A stretch of 64,000 nt of DNA from SZUA-152 sp964401355 (GCA_964401355.1 CAYNYJ010000006.1:1-64000); one strand, 5' to 3'. Positions 17,139-26,303 are shown, counted from the first letter of the stretch. Numbers and translations are program-made. The notes: generated by a model not told the origin, from the sequence alone.

Positions 17139-18727
17139 ATGTCCATCATCAAACGTGCCCTCATCAGTGTCTCCGATAAAACCGGCATCGTCGACTTTGC
17201 CCGCGATTTACGCGAGTTTGGCGTAGAAATTCTCAGCACTGGCGGTACTGCCAAGCTGCTTACCGACAACCACGTGGATGTCATCGAGGTCTCAGACTAC
17301 ACCGGCTTTCCAGAGATGATGGACGGCCGACTGAAAACCCTGCACCCCAAAATTCACGGTGGCCTATTGGGTCGGCGCGGCATTGACGATCAAGTCATGG
17401 CCGACAATGACATCACCCCTATCGACTTGGTGGTAGTCAACCTCTATCCCTTCGAGCAGACCGTGGCACGGCCCGATTGCGATTTACCCACCGCCATTGA
17501 AAACATCGATATCGGAGGCCCCACCATGCTGCGTGCCGCGGCGAAAAATCACAACGCCGTAACCGTAGTCGTGGATACCAATGACTACGCCCGTGTTATC
17601 AATGAAATGAAAAGCAATGAAGGTGTGGTCGATGCCGCTACACGTTTTGATCTCGCCACCAAGACCTTCGAACACACCGCCGCCTACGATGGCGCCATCG
17701 CCAATTATCTGGGCGCCATCCAGCTGGACGGCAGCAAAAACGATTTTCCCCGCACTCACAACAATCAATTCCTGAAAACACAGGAGATGCGCTACGGTGA
17801 AAATCCGCATCAGAAAGCGGCGTTTTATGTGGAGGCCCCTTCTGCNNNNNNNNNNNNNAAGCCTGCATTGCCACCGCCGTGCAATTGCAGGGCAAAGAAC
17901 TGTCGTTCAACAACATCGCCGATACCGACTCTGCGCTGGAGTGCGTCAAACAGTTTGCGGAAACCGCCTGCGTCATCGTCAAACACGCCAACCCCTGTGG
18001 CGTCGCCATTGCCGACAGTCTGTTGGAGGCATACGACCGCGCCTACCGCACCGACCCCAGCTCGGCCTTTGGCGGCATCATCGCCTTCAACCGTCCACTG
18101 GATGCCGAGACGGCCAAGGCCATCATCGATCGCCAGTTCGTGGAGGTGATCATTGCCCCCAGCATCAACGACGATGCCAAACCGATACTGGCAGAAAAGA
18201 AAAATGTACGGGTACTGGAATGTGGCGAATGGAATAACCAGCGCAGCCCAAATCTGGGCTCTGGTTTAGACTACAAACGCGTCACCGGTGGCCTGTTGGT
18301 GCAGGATCGTGACCTGGGCATGGTCCGCCAGGATCAACTAAAAGTTGTCACGCAACGCGCTCCCAGCGAACAGGAAATGCGGGATCTGCTCTTCACCTGG
18401 CAAGTGGCCAAGTTCGTCAAATCCAACGCCATCGTTTATGGCAAAGATGGCATGACCATCGGTGTCGGCGCCGGCCAGATGAGCCGTGTCTACAGCGCAC
18501 GTATCGCCGCGATTAAAGCGGCCGATGCCAAACGGGTGGTGAAAGGTTCGGTGATGGCCAGCGACGCTTTCTTTCCCTTCCGCGACGGCCTGGACAGCGC
18601 CGCCGAGGTGGGCATCAGCGCAGTGATTCAACCCGGCGGTTCGATGCGCGACAACGAAGTGATCGCCGCCGCCAACGAACACGACATCGCCATGGTATTT
18701 ACCGGAATGCGTCACTTCCGGCATTAA
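17139..18727 (+). CDS. purH: bifunctional AICAR transformylase / IMP cyclohydrolase, split by an assembly gap
   Basis: Catalyses the last two steps of IMP synthesis. The N-terminal cyclohydrolase domain starts with RALISVSDKTGIVDFARDL and includes GGTAKLL and DGRLKTLHPKIHGGLL. The C-terminal transformylase domain shows KHANPCGVAIADS, DPSSAFGGIIAFNR, KSNAIVYGKDGMTIGVGAGQ and the terminal FTGMRHFRH. Thirteen Ns (17846-17858) break the sequence between FYVEAPSA and ACIATAVQLQGK. The two halves are out of register across 13 bases, but comparison with the usual protein suggests only a few residues are missing, so the true gap should be 2 modulo 3 (for example 5 or 8). I read it as one intact gene with a placeholder gap. 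Confidence 0.93.
17846..17858. other. assembly gap (13 N)
   Basis: Run of 13 undetermined bases inside purH. Its length is not compatible with a continuous reading frame and is most likely a nominal scaffold gap. Confidence 0.95.
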
Positions 18728-18730
18728 AGA

Positions 18731-18882
18731 TAGTGCTGAGTGCTGAGGACTAAATAAAACCTGATCCGCGGGCTATACCCACTCAGCACTCAACTCAGCA
18801 CTCAACTCAGCACTCAACTCAGCACTCAACTCAGCACTCAGCACTCAGCACTCAGCACTCAGCACTCAGCACTCAGCACTCA
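18731..18882. repeat. tandem array: 5 x 12 bp ACTCAGCACTCA plus 6 x 7 bp GCACTCA
   Basis: From 18781 there are five perfect 12-bp units, then from 18841 six perfect 7-bp GCACTCA units ending at 18882. A short left arm TAGTGCTGAGTGCTGAGGAC (18731-18750) is its reverse complement, so the whole can fold as one hairpin. It lies between the convergent purH and the minus-strand gene at 18886, and begins 3 bases after the purH stop. Confidence 0.92.
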
Positions 18883-18885
18883 ATA

Positions 18886-19449
18886 TTATTGCAAACCCAG
18901 CTTATTCAGTTCATCGATAAGACTCAGCATTAACTGCTCGCCACGGGTACTCATACCCCTGCACAACACTTCGGTATCGCGCTCACCGTCAATCAAACGT
19001 TTCATATTGCCGCCCAGCCGCGCCATGTCGCCCGGCGCGCCCATCATTTGTTCGGCCATTTGCGAGACCGCCTGCAAAGCCTGTGCGTCGCCCCGGCTGG
19101 CGGCATGAACCATTTGAGCCAGGCCGGGAGCCGCTTGAGTAGCATCACCCTGTTGATTGATGTCCGGTAGCGTGGCCGGATTTTGCAGGCCTGCTAGTAT
19201 CGCAGTGACGATCACCGTGTCCTCATCATCCAAGCCATTGAGCAAGCTTACCTCCCGGTTACCACCGACAATGCTACGAACCGCACGGGCCAAATCGAGC
19301 CAGCCCTGCTGCACCACGACTTCCAATGCAGATTCCAACGCCACATGTTCTTCACTGTTCTTGTCCAGGTGGTGACATGCTCGTACCACTTGATGAATTA
19401 AAGCGGCATGCACCAAGCGGATTTGTTGATCGCGTTCAGGAATAGGCAT
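18886..19449 (-). CDS. uncharacterised cytoplasmic protein
   Basis: 187 residues, start ATG at 19449. The protein is almost entirely helical and has no signal peptide or membrane segment. Visible blocks: IHQVVRACHHLDKNSEEHVA, VVVQQGWLDLARAVRSIVGG, LDDEDTVIVTAILAGLQNP, then a Gln/Ala/Met-rich stretch and MKRLIDGERDTEVLCRGM, ending LMLSLIDELNKLGLQ. I do not recognise the family. The stop is 4 bases from the heptad array. The codon usage looks native, and the presence of a clean start and good composition support a real gene. Confidence 0.75.
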   Translation of the reverse strand: MPIPERDQQIRLVHAALIHQVVRACHHLDKNSEEHVALESALEVVVQQGWLDLARAVRSIVGGNREVSLLNGLDDEDTVIVTAILAGLQNPATLPDINQQGDATQAAPGLAQMVHAASRGDAQALQAVSQMAEQMMGAPGDMARLGGNMKRLIDGERDTEVLCRGMSTRGEQLMLSLIDELNKLGLQ

Positions 19450-19509
19450 CGGTCACTTCTCCTTGATTAACGGCTGACGAATAATTGGCTGATCTTTGAA
19501 GGGCGGCGG

Positions 19510-19700
19510 ACTAGGGGCCGTTCTCAATCACCGTTCGTGGCGAGATTCTGGCCCTTTTCCGCGCTGGCGGCGTCGCCTAAAGCGCCTACTGTTGGTGCGA
19601 TTCGTTGCAATAGAATGACTATTACGCCTCACCGCGCCTTGCCAGCACGAAAAATGCCTCAGAATCACGCTTACTCAGGCAATTGAGAACGGCCCCTAGT
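19510..19700. repeat. 191-bp element with perfect 19-bp terminal inverted repeats
   Basis: ACTAGGGGCCGTTCTCAAT at 19510-19528 and its exact reverse complement at 19682-19700. The interior (19529-19681) is GC-rich, with no ORF, and contains sub-hairpins. The size and structure fit a MITE. The right terminus supplies the TAG stop codon (19696-19698) of the Sel1 protein gene. Confidence 0.8.
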
Positions 19701-20424
19701 GTGGTTTGGCATTTTTCTCTGCAAAGGGCCCCACATATTTTTCAACATAATCTTTCGCCAAGTCTTTAGCCTGTTTCACCTGCCTGGCATTCAGTTGCGA
19801 TAAAGCATAATCACGACTGCTGGCGGCAGTAGTGTCGCCCTGCACCGCCGCACAATATAACCAGGCGTAAGCCTGTACATCATCCTGCGTCACACCCTGA
19901 CCTTTGCCGTACAATAATCCCAAATTCAGCTGCGCATCGATAATGCCTTGCTTGGCCGCGCCACTCCACAACGTCATAGCCTTGGCGATATCCTGTTTCA
20001 CACCCGCACCTTGATAATACAAACCGGCCAGGGCCGACTGCGCTTTGTTGTCGCCCTGTTCAGCCAACTGCTGCCACCAGTGTGCCGCTTTGGCAAAATC
20101 CTGTGCCACACCTTTGCCGTAAGCATACATCTGCGCCAGATTGATTTGCGCGGTGACGCTGCCCTGGTCAGCAGCCTTGCGGTACCAAAACACCGCTTCC
20201 TCATAATCTCGCTGTCTGCCCTGGCCTTCATAATACATCCACGCCAGAGCCTGCTGGGCACGCGCATCGCCCTGTTCCGCCAGCGTGGAAAACGCTTCAA
20301 ACGCAAGTGCAAACTTGCCGTCATTAGCCGCCGCCACGGCCTCATCAAAACTGGCAAGGGCTGGCGAACCTGCCAGTATGCCCAAAACCCCAACCATCGC
20401 GACCCGCAATAAATACTTCATCAT
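19696..20424 (-). CDS. Sel1/TPR-like repeat protein, exported
   Basis: 242 residues. An N-terminal signal peptide (YLLRVAMVGVLGILAGSPALA, cleavage about residue 25) is followed by at least four Sel1 repeats of ~36 residues: AQQALAWMYYEGQGRQRDYE, AQINLAQMYAYGKGVAQDFA, AQSALAGLYYQGAGVKQDIA, AQLNLGLLYGKGQGVTQDDV. The tail is charged (KDLAKDYVEKYVGPFAEK). Sel1 proteins serve as scaffolds for protein-protein contacts; the partner here is unknown. The stop codon lies within the end of a 191-bp repeat element, so the original C-terminus may have been changed by its insertion. Confidence 0.88.
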   Translation of the reverse strand: MMKYLLRVAMVGVLGILAGSPALASFDEAVAAANDGKFALAFEAFSTLAEQGDARAQQALAWMYYEGQGRQRDYEEAVFWYRKAADQGSVTAQINLAQMYAYGKGVAQDFAKAAHWWQQLAEQGDNKAQSALAGLYYQGAGVKQDIAKAMTLWSGAAKQGIIDAQLNLGLLYGKGQGVTQDDVQAYAWLYCAAVQGDTTAASSRDYALSQLNARQVKQAKDLAKDYVEKYVGPFAEKNAKPH

Positions 20425-20529
20425 CGAAATATGACCCTGAAAAATATCAATAAATGGTAAACTATGATTTTACGCAAAGACACAAAAACAAGACAGGACT
20501 GCCACCCAGCCCATCATCAATGATATGGT

Positions 20530-22359
20530 GTGAGATTCAGTCACAGACCAAATACCCGCAAGCTGGTACCTGTCACTTACTTTTTTATTTACACTCCATT
20601 CACCACAATTATTATTACAACAAGCCATTACAACAGGCCATCACCACAACCCTTGCGCACACTCATTCACAAATTCCTACCTGCCGGGCTGTTTCTGCTT
20701 TGCCTGCTGGTCTTCGCCCGCGGCCTGACGGGTGAGTTTGTGATGGATGACTGGCCAGTCATCAGCGACAACAGCAAGATTACCGACTCTAAATACATCC
20801 CCGACTATTTTACCTCCGGCGTTTGGGCCAATACAGACCTGTCAGAACAAACCGGGATCGGTGGTCACACACTCTACCGGCCGCTGTTTTTACTCACTCT
20901 TAACCTGGCCCATCAGCTGTGGGGAGACAACGCACTCGCCTATCATGCCCTCAATCTAGGCCTGCACGGCATCAACACCGTCCTGGTGTATTTTCTGATT
21001 CTCGGCTTCGGGTCATCGGCATCACGCATGACGGCGGGCATGGCTGCGGCGATTTTTGCCGTGCACCCGGTACACGTAGAATCTGTCGCCTGGATCGCAG
21101 GCATCACCGACCCCTTGGTTTCCCTGTTTTTGCTCAGCGGATTTCTGTTGCACCGGCGCTCGCGACGCTCCCAAGCATCAAAACCCGCCAACCTGCTCCT
21201 GATAATCGGCGCGCCCCTGTGTTATGCGATGGCCTTGCTATCCAAAGAAACCGCCATTCTATTTCCACTGCTACTGATGACCTTTGACGCGCTGTTCCAG
21301 CGTGCATCGTTGAAAACACCCGCCGTCATTATACAATATGTAGTGTATGCCGCGCTGCTGGCGATCTACTTTATGTTACGTGCCAACGCATTAGGCTCTG
21401 GTTTAACAGAATTGGGGACGGATGGCGTGTGGTCGCGCATGGATTTCCAAAACTGGCCGCTGTTACTGGAATTTTCTGCCCACTACGTGCAGTTACTCTT
21501 CTTTCCAACGCCACTGGAATATTATTACACCACCCCCAATGTCAGCAACCTGGCACTCATCGTTGGCGCCACGCTCATTATTGGCGCATGGCTTTATCTG
21601 CCCAGAGCCTTGAATAAAGGTCACAAACTGTATGTATTGGCCGTGGCCTGGGTGACGCTTTTCCTATTGCCTGCACTGCCCATCGCCCTCTTCAGTGAAC
21701 CGGTATTCGCCATTCGCGTGTTGTACCTGCCTTCGGTTGGCTTTGTCCTGTTCATCGCGTGGTGGGTTCAGCACTCACAAAAGCTATCAAATACCTTAAC
21801 TCTGACCGCCAAGACGGTCACCTCCATCATGCTGCTCTGGTTCATGATGGCCACCCTGATCGAAATCGATGACTGGCAGAACGACACGGTATTTTATATC
21901 CAGGCCATGAAAACCAGCCCAGACTCATACAAGCCCATCGCCGGACTCGCCGCCGTCAAAGAACGCGAAAACAATACCGAATATGCGATTGACCTCTACC
22001 TTCGGGCAGCAGAGCTTGCATCCTTGAAATCTGAACAACTGAATTTTAAGGACAATGCCGCCCGTCTCTATGGGCAAGCGGGCAACACCGACAAAAGCGA
22101 ATCGCTTTATCGTGACATTCTTCGCCGTGACCCAAAACGTTCCTCCGCCTGGGTCGGTCTGGGAAATAACGCCCTGGCACGCCAGCGCTCGCAACAGGCT
22201 TTGAGTCACTACCAAAAAGCCTATCAAACCGACCCCCAAAATTTCGTTGCCAGCTACAACCTTGCGATGATTTATCAAACTCTGGGCAAATTACAACAAG
22301 CCGCCCACTTCCGGAATATTAGCCGTAGACTTCAGCAGAAAGAACAAAGCAAGCAATAG
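20530..22359 (+). CDS. TMTC-like multi-pass membrane glycosyltransferase with C-terminal TPRs
   Basis: Up to 609 residues. The start is uncertain: GTG at 20530 adds ~41 unconvincing residues, and a TTG at 20653 begins just before the first membrane segment. The protein has GT-C features: an acidic motif GEFVMDDWPVISDN in the first periplasmic loop, YRPLFLLTLNL, AIFAVHPVHVESVAWIAG, and LLSKETAILFPLLLM, then several more membrane segments. The last ~150 residues hold tetratricopeptide repeats (AIDLYLRAAELA, WVGLGNNALARQRSQQALSH). This layout is shared with eukaryotic TMTC and bacterial homologues thought to be lipid-linked-sugar O-mannosyl- or glycosyltransferases. Substrate unknown. Confidence 0.8.
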   Translation: MRFSHRPNTRKLVPVTYFFIYTPFTTIIITTSHYNRPSPQPLRTLIHKFLPAGLFLLCLLVFARGLTGEFVMDDWPVISDNSKITDSKYIPDYFTSGVWANTDLSEQTGIGGHTLYRPLFLLTLNLAHQLWGDNALAYHALNLGLHGINTVLVYFLILGFGSSASRMTAGMAAAIFAVHPVHVESVAWIAGITDPLVSLFLLSGFLLHRRSRRSQASKPANLLLIIGAPLCYAMALLSKETAILFPLLLMTFDALFQRASLKTPAVIIQYVVYAALLAIYFMLRANALGSGLTELGTDGVWSRMDFQNWPLLLEFSAHYVQLLFFPTPLEYYYTTPNVSNLALIVGATLIIGAWLYLPRALNKGHKLYVLAVAWVTLFLLPALPIALFSEPVFAIRVLYLPSVGFVLFIAWWVQHSQKLSNTLTLTAKTVTSIMLLWFMMATLIEIDDWQNDTVFYIQAMKTSPDSYKPIAGLAAVKERENNTEYAIDLYLRAAELASLKSEQLNFKDNAARLYGQAGNTDKSESLYRDILRRDPKRSSAWVGLGNNALARQRSQQALSHYQKAYQTDPQNFVASYNLAMIYQTLGKLQQAAHFRNISRRLQQKEQSKQ

Positions 22360-22444
22360 TCATCAACAGGAAAGCCAGAACCCCGGGGGTCGTATGCGGT
22401 ATTGTTGTCACCGCGAAAATAACACGTTTAATATTCCCATCATG

Positions 22445-22495
22445 GTACGGCGAGGGCTTGCTCGCCGGTGCTGGCGAGCAGGATACGGCAGCCCA
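22445..22495. repeat. short inverted GGCGAG/CTCGCC repeat
   Basis: GGCGAGGGCTTGCTCGCCGG followed by TGCTGGCGAGCAG forms alternative small hairpins between convergent genes. It could act as a bidirectional transcription end, but there is no clear T-run. Confidence 0.35.
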
Positions 22496-22549
22496 GTTTT
22501 CCTAAATAAATTGAGAATTACAGGCAAACAACTTCCGAAGTATTTCGCG

Positions 22550-23524
22550 CTATTTACCCGCTTTTGACGACTGATAATCCTTCACCAAATACAATGGCCG
22601 CCCTTTTGTTTCATCAAACATGCGGCCCAGATATTCTCCAATCACACCCAAAGCCATCAATTGAATGCCCCCGAGAAAAAGTACAACGACCAGCAGTGAC
22701 GGATAACCCGGAACCGGGTTTCCAAAAAACAAGGTCTTTATGACAATAAACACACCAAATAGAAAAGCGCCCAATGCGGTCAGGGAGCCAATATAGGTGG
22801 CCACTTTGAGAGGAGTGGTACTAAACGAGGTAACACCCTCAATCGCGAAGTTCCACAAACTGACATAACTCCACTTGGTTTCTCCACCATAACGGGCATC
22901 ACGTTTATACGGCAGCGCCTTTTGAGGATAGCCGATCCAGGCGAACAGACCTTTCATGAATCGATGCTGCTCACGTAGCCCTGACAATGCATCGACAGCA
23001 CGTCGGCTCAGCAGACGAAAATCGCCAGCATCCGGCGGAATCTTTACTCGACTCAGTTTTTGAATTACTCGATAAAAAATGTGTGCCGTGGCCTTTTTAA
23101 AGACAGATTCACCGGCACGTGAGGTGCGCTGCGCGTACACCATGTCATAGCCTAAGCGCCAATGGGTGATCATTTCCGGAATCAATTCTGGCGGGTCTTG
23201 CAGATCCGCATCAATCAGTACCACCGCATCGCCATGCGCATGATCCATGCCCGCCGTCATCGCAATTTCCTTGCCGAAGTTTCGACTGAGGTCCAACATT
23301 ACAATACGATCATCTTTTTCCTGGAGTTGATGTATCACGTTCGAACTACCATCGGTGCTGCCATCGTTAACGTAGACCACCTCGGCTTGCATCGTTAAAT
23401 CATCCAACACCCTGGCAAGGCGACGATGAAATTCCGGCAACACTTCTTCTTCGTTGTAGACGGGCACAACAATAGTGAGTTTCAATTCACTCATTTCTGT
23501 TGGCTTTAGCGGATTTTTTTCCAT
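22550..23524 (-). CDS. GtrB/DPM-like polyprenyl-phosphate glycosyltransferase (GT2)
   Basis: 324 residues (alternative ATG at 23494 gives MSELKLTIVVPVYNEEE). The GT-A domain shows VVPVYNEEEVLPEF, VVYVNDGSTDGSS, LSRNFGKEIAMTAGMDHA and the DxD-type motif IDADLQDPPELI. The C-terminus has two membrane segments (SLTALGAFLFGVFIVIKTLF and LLVVVLFLGGIQLMALGVIG), as in bactoprenol glucosyltransferases. It probably loads a sugar onto undecaprenyl phosphate at the inner face of the membrane, for flipping by the neighbouring GtrA-like protein. It is the last gene of a four-gene minus-strand cluster. Confidence 0.9.
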   Translation of the reverse strand: MEKNPLKPTEMSELKLTIVVPVYNEEEVLPEFHRRLARVLDDLTMQAEVVYVNDGSTDGSSNVIHQLQEKDDRIVMLDLSRNFGKEIAMTAGMDHAHGDAVVLIDADLQDPPELIPEMITHWRLGYDMVYAQRTSRAGESVFKKATAHIFYRVIQKLSRVKIPPDAGDFRLLSRRAVDALSGLREQHRFMKGLFAWIGYPQKALPYKRDARYGGETKWSYVSLWNFAIEGVTSFSTTPLKVATYIGSLTALGAFLFGVFIVIKTLFFGNPVPGYPSLLVVVLFLGGIQLMALGVIGEYLGRMFDETKGRPLYLVKDYQSSKAGK

Positions 23525-23554
23525 TCTTTGTACGCCTACTTGTTTTATTAGCGT

Positions 23555-23932
23555 TTACGATTTGATGTTAAACACCCACACCTTACTCAACACAAAGGTC
23601 ATCGTCGGCACCATTAACACCACTAACAACAGGGCATAACCATACCAGTAGCCTGCCACATCAACCACTGCATAAGTAACAGCCAAATTAAACAACAGGC
23701 CCAATACCGCCACCAATGCAAAACGAGGCAACATTACCCGATGCGGGCCCGCCACCGAAAACGTCCAGTGGTAATTCATGCCGTACGAAACCAACAGCGC
23801 AACAATAAACGCAATGCCCGCCGCGGGTACTGCACGTACCGCCAACCATTCAACCAGCACCACAAACGTACTCACATGCACGGCCGTGGCCAGTCCACCG
23901 CTAATCGCAAAACGCAGCACCTTACCCATCAC
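23555..23932 (-). CDS. GtrA-family membrane protein (putative lipid-linked sugar flippase)
   Basis: 125 residues with four predicted membrane segments, the standard GtrA size. The opening RFAISGGLATAVHVSTFVV is the typical GtrA start, followed by VALLVSYGMNYHWTFS (the conserved N-x-x-W-x-F motif) and a C-terminal FVLSKVWVF. GtrA proteins are thought to move undecaprenyl-phosphate-sugars across the inner membrane. It lies between the methyltransferase and the GtrB-like gene. Confidence 0.88.
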   Translation of the reverse strand: MMGKVLRFAISGGLATAVHVSTFVVLVEWLAVRAVPAAGIAFIVALLVSYGMNYHWTFSVAGPHRVMLPRFALVAVLGLLFNLAVTYAVVDVAGYWYGYALLLVVLMVPTMTFVLSKVWVFNIKS

Positions 23933-23942
23933 AGGGTTCCCA

Positions 23943-24680
23943 TCAGCGCGGCAATTTTCTGGCTATGGCCAATAATGAAATGCCAAAGGGTAATGTCATG
24001 TGGCGCAGCAAATGACGTTCACTGGCGAACACCATTGCCAATAATGCATTAAGGGGTGCGGGCGGCAACGCAAGCTCGGTGCCGGCACGCCCCTTTGGCA
24101 GACATTTGCGTACCAGTCGCACCAAGACCGCGGGGGGAAACAACCAGCTATTACAATAACTTAATGTAGTAACCTCAAAGCCCGCGCCTTGTAATAAATC
24201 ACGTAACGGCTTTCCACGATAGCGCCGCTGATGATGATGCGCTTCATCGTGCGGCCCCCACAAAAAGGGAAAGGCGGGGACGGTAATTAACACCTGACCA
24301 TTTGGCGCTAACAGTTTGTTAACCGCATTCAAGGTGGCTCGATCATCATCAATGTGTTCAAGCACATCCAGCAGAGTGACGCAGTCAAACGATGCCTCTG
24401 CCAACGGCAAGGCGTCTGGCAATTTTCCGCGAATCACCGGAGCGATTCCACGCTCACGCGCCAATTGTGCCGCCTGCTCATCCAGTTCAACGCCTAGCAC
24501 TTCACCGAATTGCGACAGCATGGCCAGGTTGCCGCCCGTGCCACAACCCAAGTCGAGAATTTTTGCCTGCTCAGGCAAAGCACCCGCTTGCAATTGCGCA
24601 GCGACGATCGCTCGCCGCCCCTTGAACCACCAGTGACGGTCTTCCAGCTCTCGCATTTGTTGATAAAGGCTGGCATCCAT
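23943..24680 (-). CDS. class I SAM-dependent methyltransferase
   Basis: 245 residues from the ATG at 24680 (MDASLYQQMRELEDRHWWFK); the longer frame up to 24710 would overlap the upstream gene. SAM-binding motif ILDLGCGTGGNLAML, then VLGVELDEQAA, FDCVTLLDVLEHIDDD and LAPNGQVLITVPAFPFLW. The EDRHWWFKGRR opening is common in methyltransferases of glycan or lipid clusters. The substrate is not known; the context suggests a surface glycan or its lipid carrier. Confidence 0.88.
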   Translation of the reverse strand: MDASLYQQMRELEDRHWWFKGRRAIVAAQLQAGALPEQAKILDLGCGTGGNLAMLSQFGEVLGVELDEQAAQLARERGIAPVIRGKLPDALPLAEASFDCVTLLDVLEHIDDDRATLNAVNKLLAPNGQVLITVPAFPFLWGPHDEAHHHQRRYRGKPLRDLLQGAGFEVTTLSYCNSWLFPPAVLVRLVRKCLPKGRAGTELALPPAPLNALLAMVFASERHLLRHMTLPFGISLLAIARKLPR

Positions 24681-24684
24681 ATTG

Positions 24685-26229
24685 CTAGCCTTTTCTCTCA
24701 TCACGCACAAACACTACACCCCTAACATCACGATACACCAACAGCCACTCTGGGCGTGTACGCAAATAATCAATCAGGGGGTAATGCTGCGGATCATAAC
24801 GTCCGTGGTAAGGCATCATCACCAGTTGAAAATTCTCTCGTTCGAACAACTGCAACCCGAGCGGCGAGGCCCACAAAATATTCGTATAAGGCGGAAAACG
24901 TGTTTGATCAAGCATACGTCCATCAATATACATTTTAACCTGTGGCGACAAGCGCCACAGCAAATAGCCTCCCCACTCCATGTTATTGAAACTGCGTCCT
25001 CGCAGGCCATTTTCCATTACAAAATCAGCCATCGCAACCGGATAAAGCTGCTCAAGGAAACCGCCGCGAAACAATTTTTCCCGCACCACTCCCATCACCA
25101 AAAAACCCACCAACACCATCACTAGAAAACCACTGCCAATGTTCATCGTACGCGAACGAAATGACCCTCGACTGGCAACAAGCCCGTGCAAACCCAACAT
25201 CACATAGGGCGCCGCAATCACCAAAAAGAAAATAAAATAACGGTACGAAGAGACACTGATTGCCGCTAAAAACAGCAGCACTGCCAAAGGCACCCAACGC
25301 CGCTGCCGCGCCAACATCACCGCTGCCACCGTTGCCAACAAATAATAAAGTGCCACCCATAACTGTGGCCACACATGCCCCAAGGTATAAAGTTGAAAGG
25401 CGCTGATGTACTCGGAGGTGCGCGATTGCAACACACTACCTTCGAGATTGAATAAATACACATAGGTTTGGATGCCATTGGGTGTCGCCAGCGAAGCCAA
25501 TACCACCGCAAAACTCGCCAGACACCAGCAGATTTTTTCACGCTGCGAACAACGCGAATCGAACAGCTTTAAAACGCTCCACAGCCCCAGCAGCGCAACC
25601 CCCAACAACACCCCACCGTGACTGTTGGCCCACAACACCGTGATGACCGGCAGAACCATCAGCCAACGTTTACCGCTCACTCTGTCGATAGAATGTTGCA
25701 CATGATCCAGCACCGTAAAAAACAACGCCGCAAACAGGAAGGATAATAATTGCGGACGCTCACCGCCGAAATTGGTCACCAATAAACCCACCAAGGCCAA
25801 CACTGGCCACAACACCAGCGACCTCACTTCCAGCAATCGCGCACGCCACACCACCAAACCGATACAGCCCAGTAACACCAACACCCGAAAGGCGATGACT
25901 GCATTGACGCCGCCAACCTCAAATAACCTGAACAACACCACCTGCCCCAACCACTGGCCTTTGAGCACTGTGTCATTACGCACCGCATCCGTGGCAGGAA
26001 ATACCCCAAAAGGATCAACAGAAGGCAGGCCGTTTTGCACAATTTCACGACCGCTGGCAATGTGCCACCAGAAATCACTGTCCCACAGCGGAATCGCGTA
26101 ATAGCTGGCGCAAACCAGGAAAAACAGCAACAGGCTCAGATAAAACAGCCGGGAAGAAAGCCTCGTCACAGGGTCGTTTGAATCATGCCCAGATTGATAC
26201 TGACTGCTAATAGTCTGCCCCTTACCCAC
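24685..26229 (-). CDS. large polytopic membrane protein, glycan-cluster type
   Basis: 514 residues with roughly eleven membrane segments and a ~110-residue soluble C-terminal domain (VAMADFVMENGLRGRSFNNM, GGYLLWRLSPQVKMYIDGRM, LVMMPYHGRYDP). Near the N-terminus, LWDSDFWWHIASGREIV has the acidic motif in the first extracytoplasmic loop that is typical of GT-C folds. I cannot assign a specific family. It heads the cluster with methyltransferase, GtrA and GtrB-like genes and ends 4 bases before the methyltransferase start, so these genes are probably one operon building or attaching a surface sugar. Confidence 0.82.
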   Translation of the reverse strand: MGKGQTISSQYQSGHDSNDPVTRLSSRLFYLSLLLFFLVCASYYAIPLWDSDFWWHIASGREIVQNGLPSVDPFGVFPATDAVRNDTVLKGQWLGQVVLFRLFEVGGVNAVIAFRVLVLLGCIGLVVWRARLLEVRSLVLWPVLALVGLLVTNFGGERPQLLSFLFAALFFTVLDHVQHSIDRVSGKRWLMVLPVITVLWANSHGGVLLGVALLGLWSVLKLFDSRCSQREKICWCLASFAVVLASLATPNGIQTYVYLFNLEGSVLQSRTSEYISAFQLYTLGHVWPQLWVALYYLLATVAAVMLARQRRWVPLAVLLFLAAISVSSYRYFIFFLVIAAPYVMLGLHGLVASRGSFRSRTMNIGSGFLVMVLVGFLVMGVVREKLFRGGFLEQLYPVAMADFVMENGLRGRSFNNMEWGGYLLWRLSPQVKMYIDGRMLDQTRFPPYTNILWASPLGLQLFERENFQLVMMPYHGRYDPQHYPLIDYLRTRPEWLLVYRDVRGVVFVRDERKG

Positions 26230-26303
26230 TGCCGATTGGTTTGGTTCTCCCCCCCAACCTCCCGGACACTTAGTTAAGAGTAGCTTGGGTGGTTTTCTCT
26301 AGT

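Noticed and set aside
17138..18727. purH as a frameshifted pseudogene
   Set aside because: The frame change coincides exactly with the 13-N gap, whose length is a placeholder; both domains are otherwise intact.
18731..18882. CRISPR array
   Set aside because: The units are contiguous 12- and 7-bp repeats with no spacers and no cas genes nearby.
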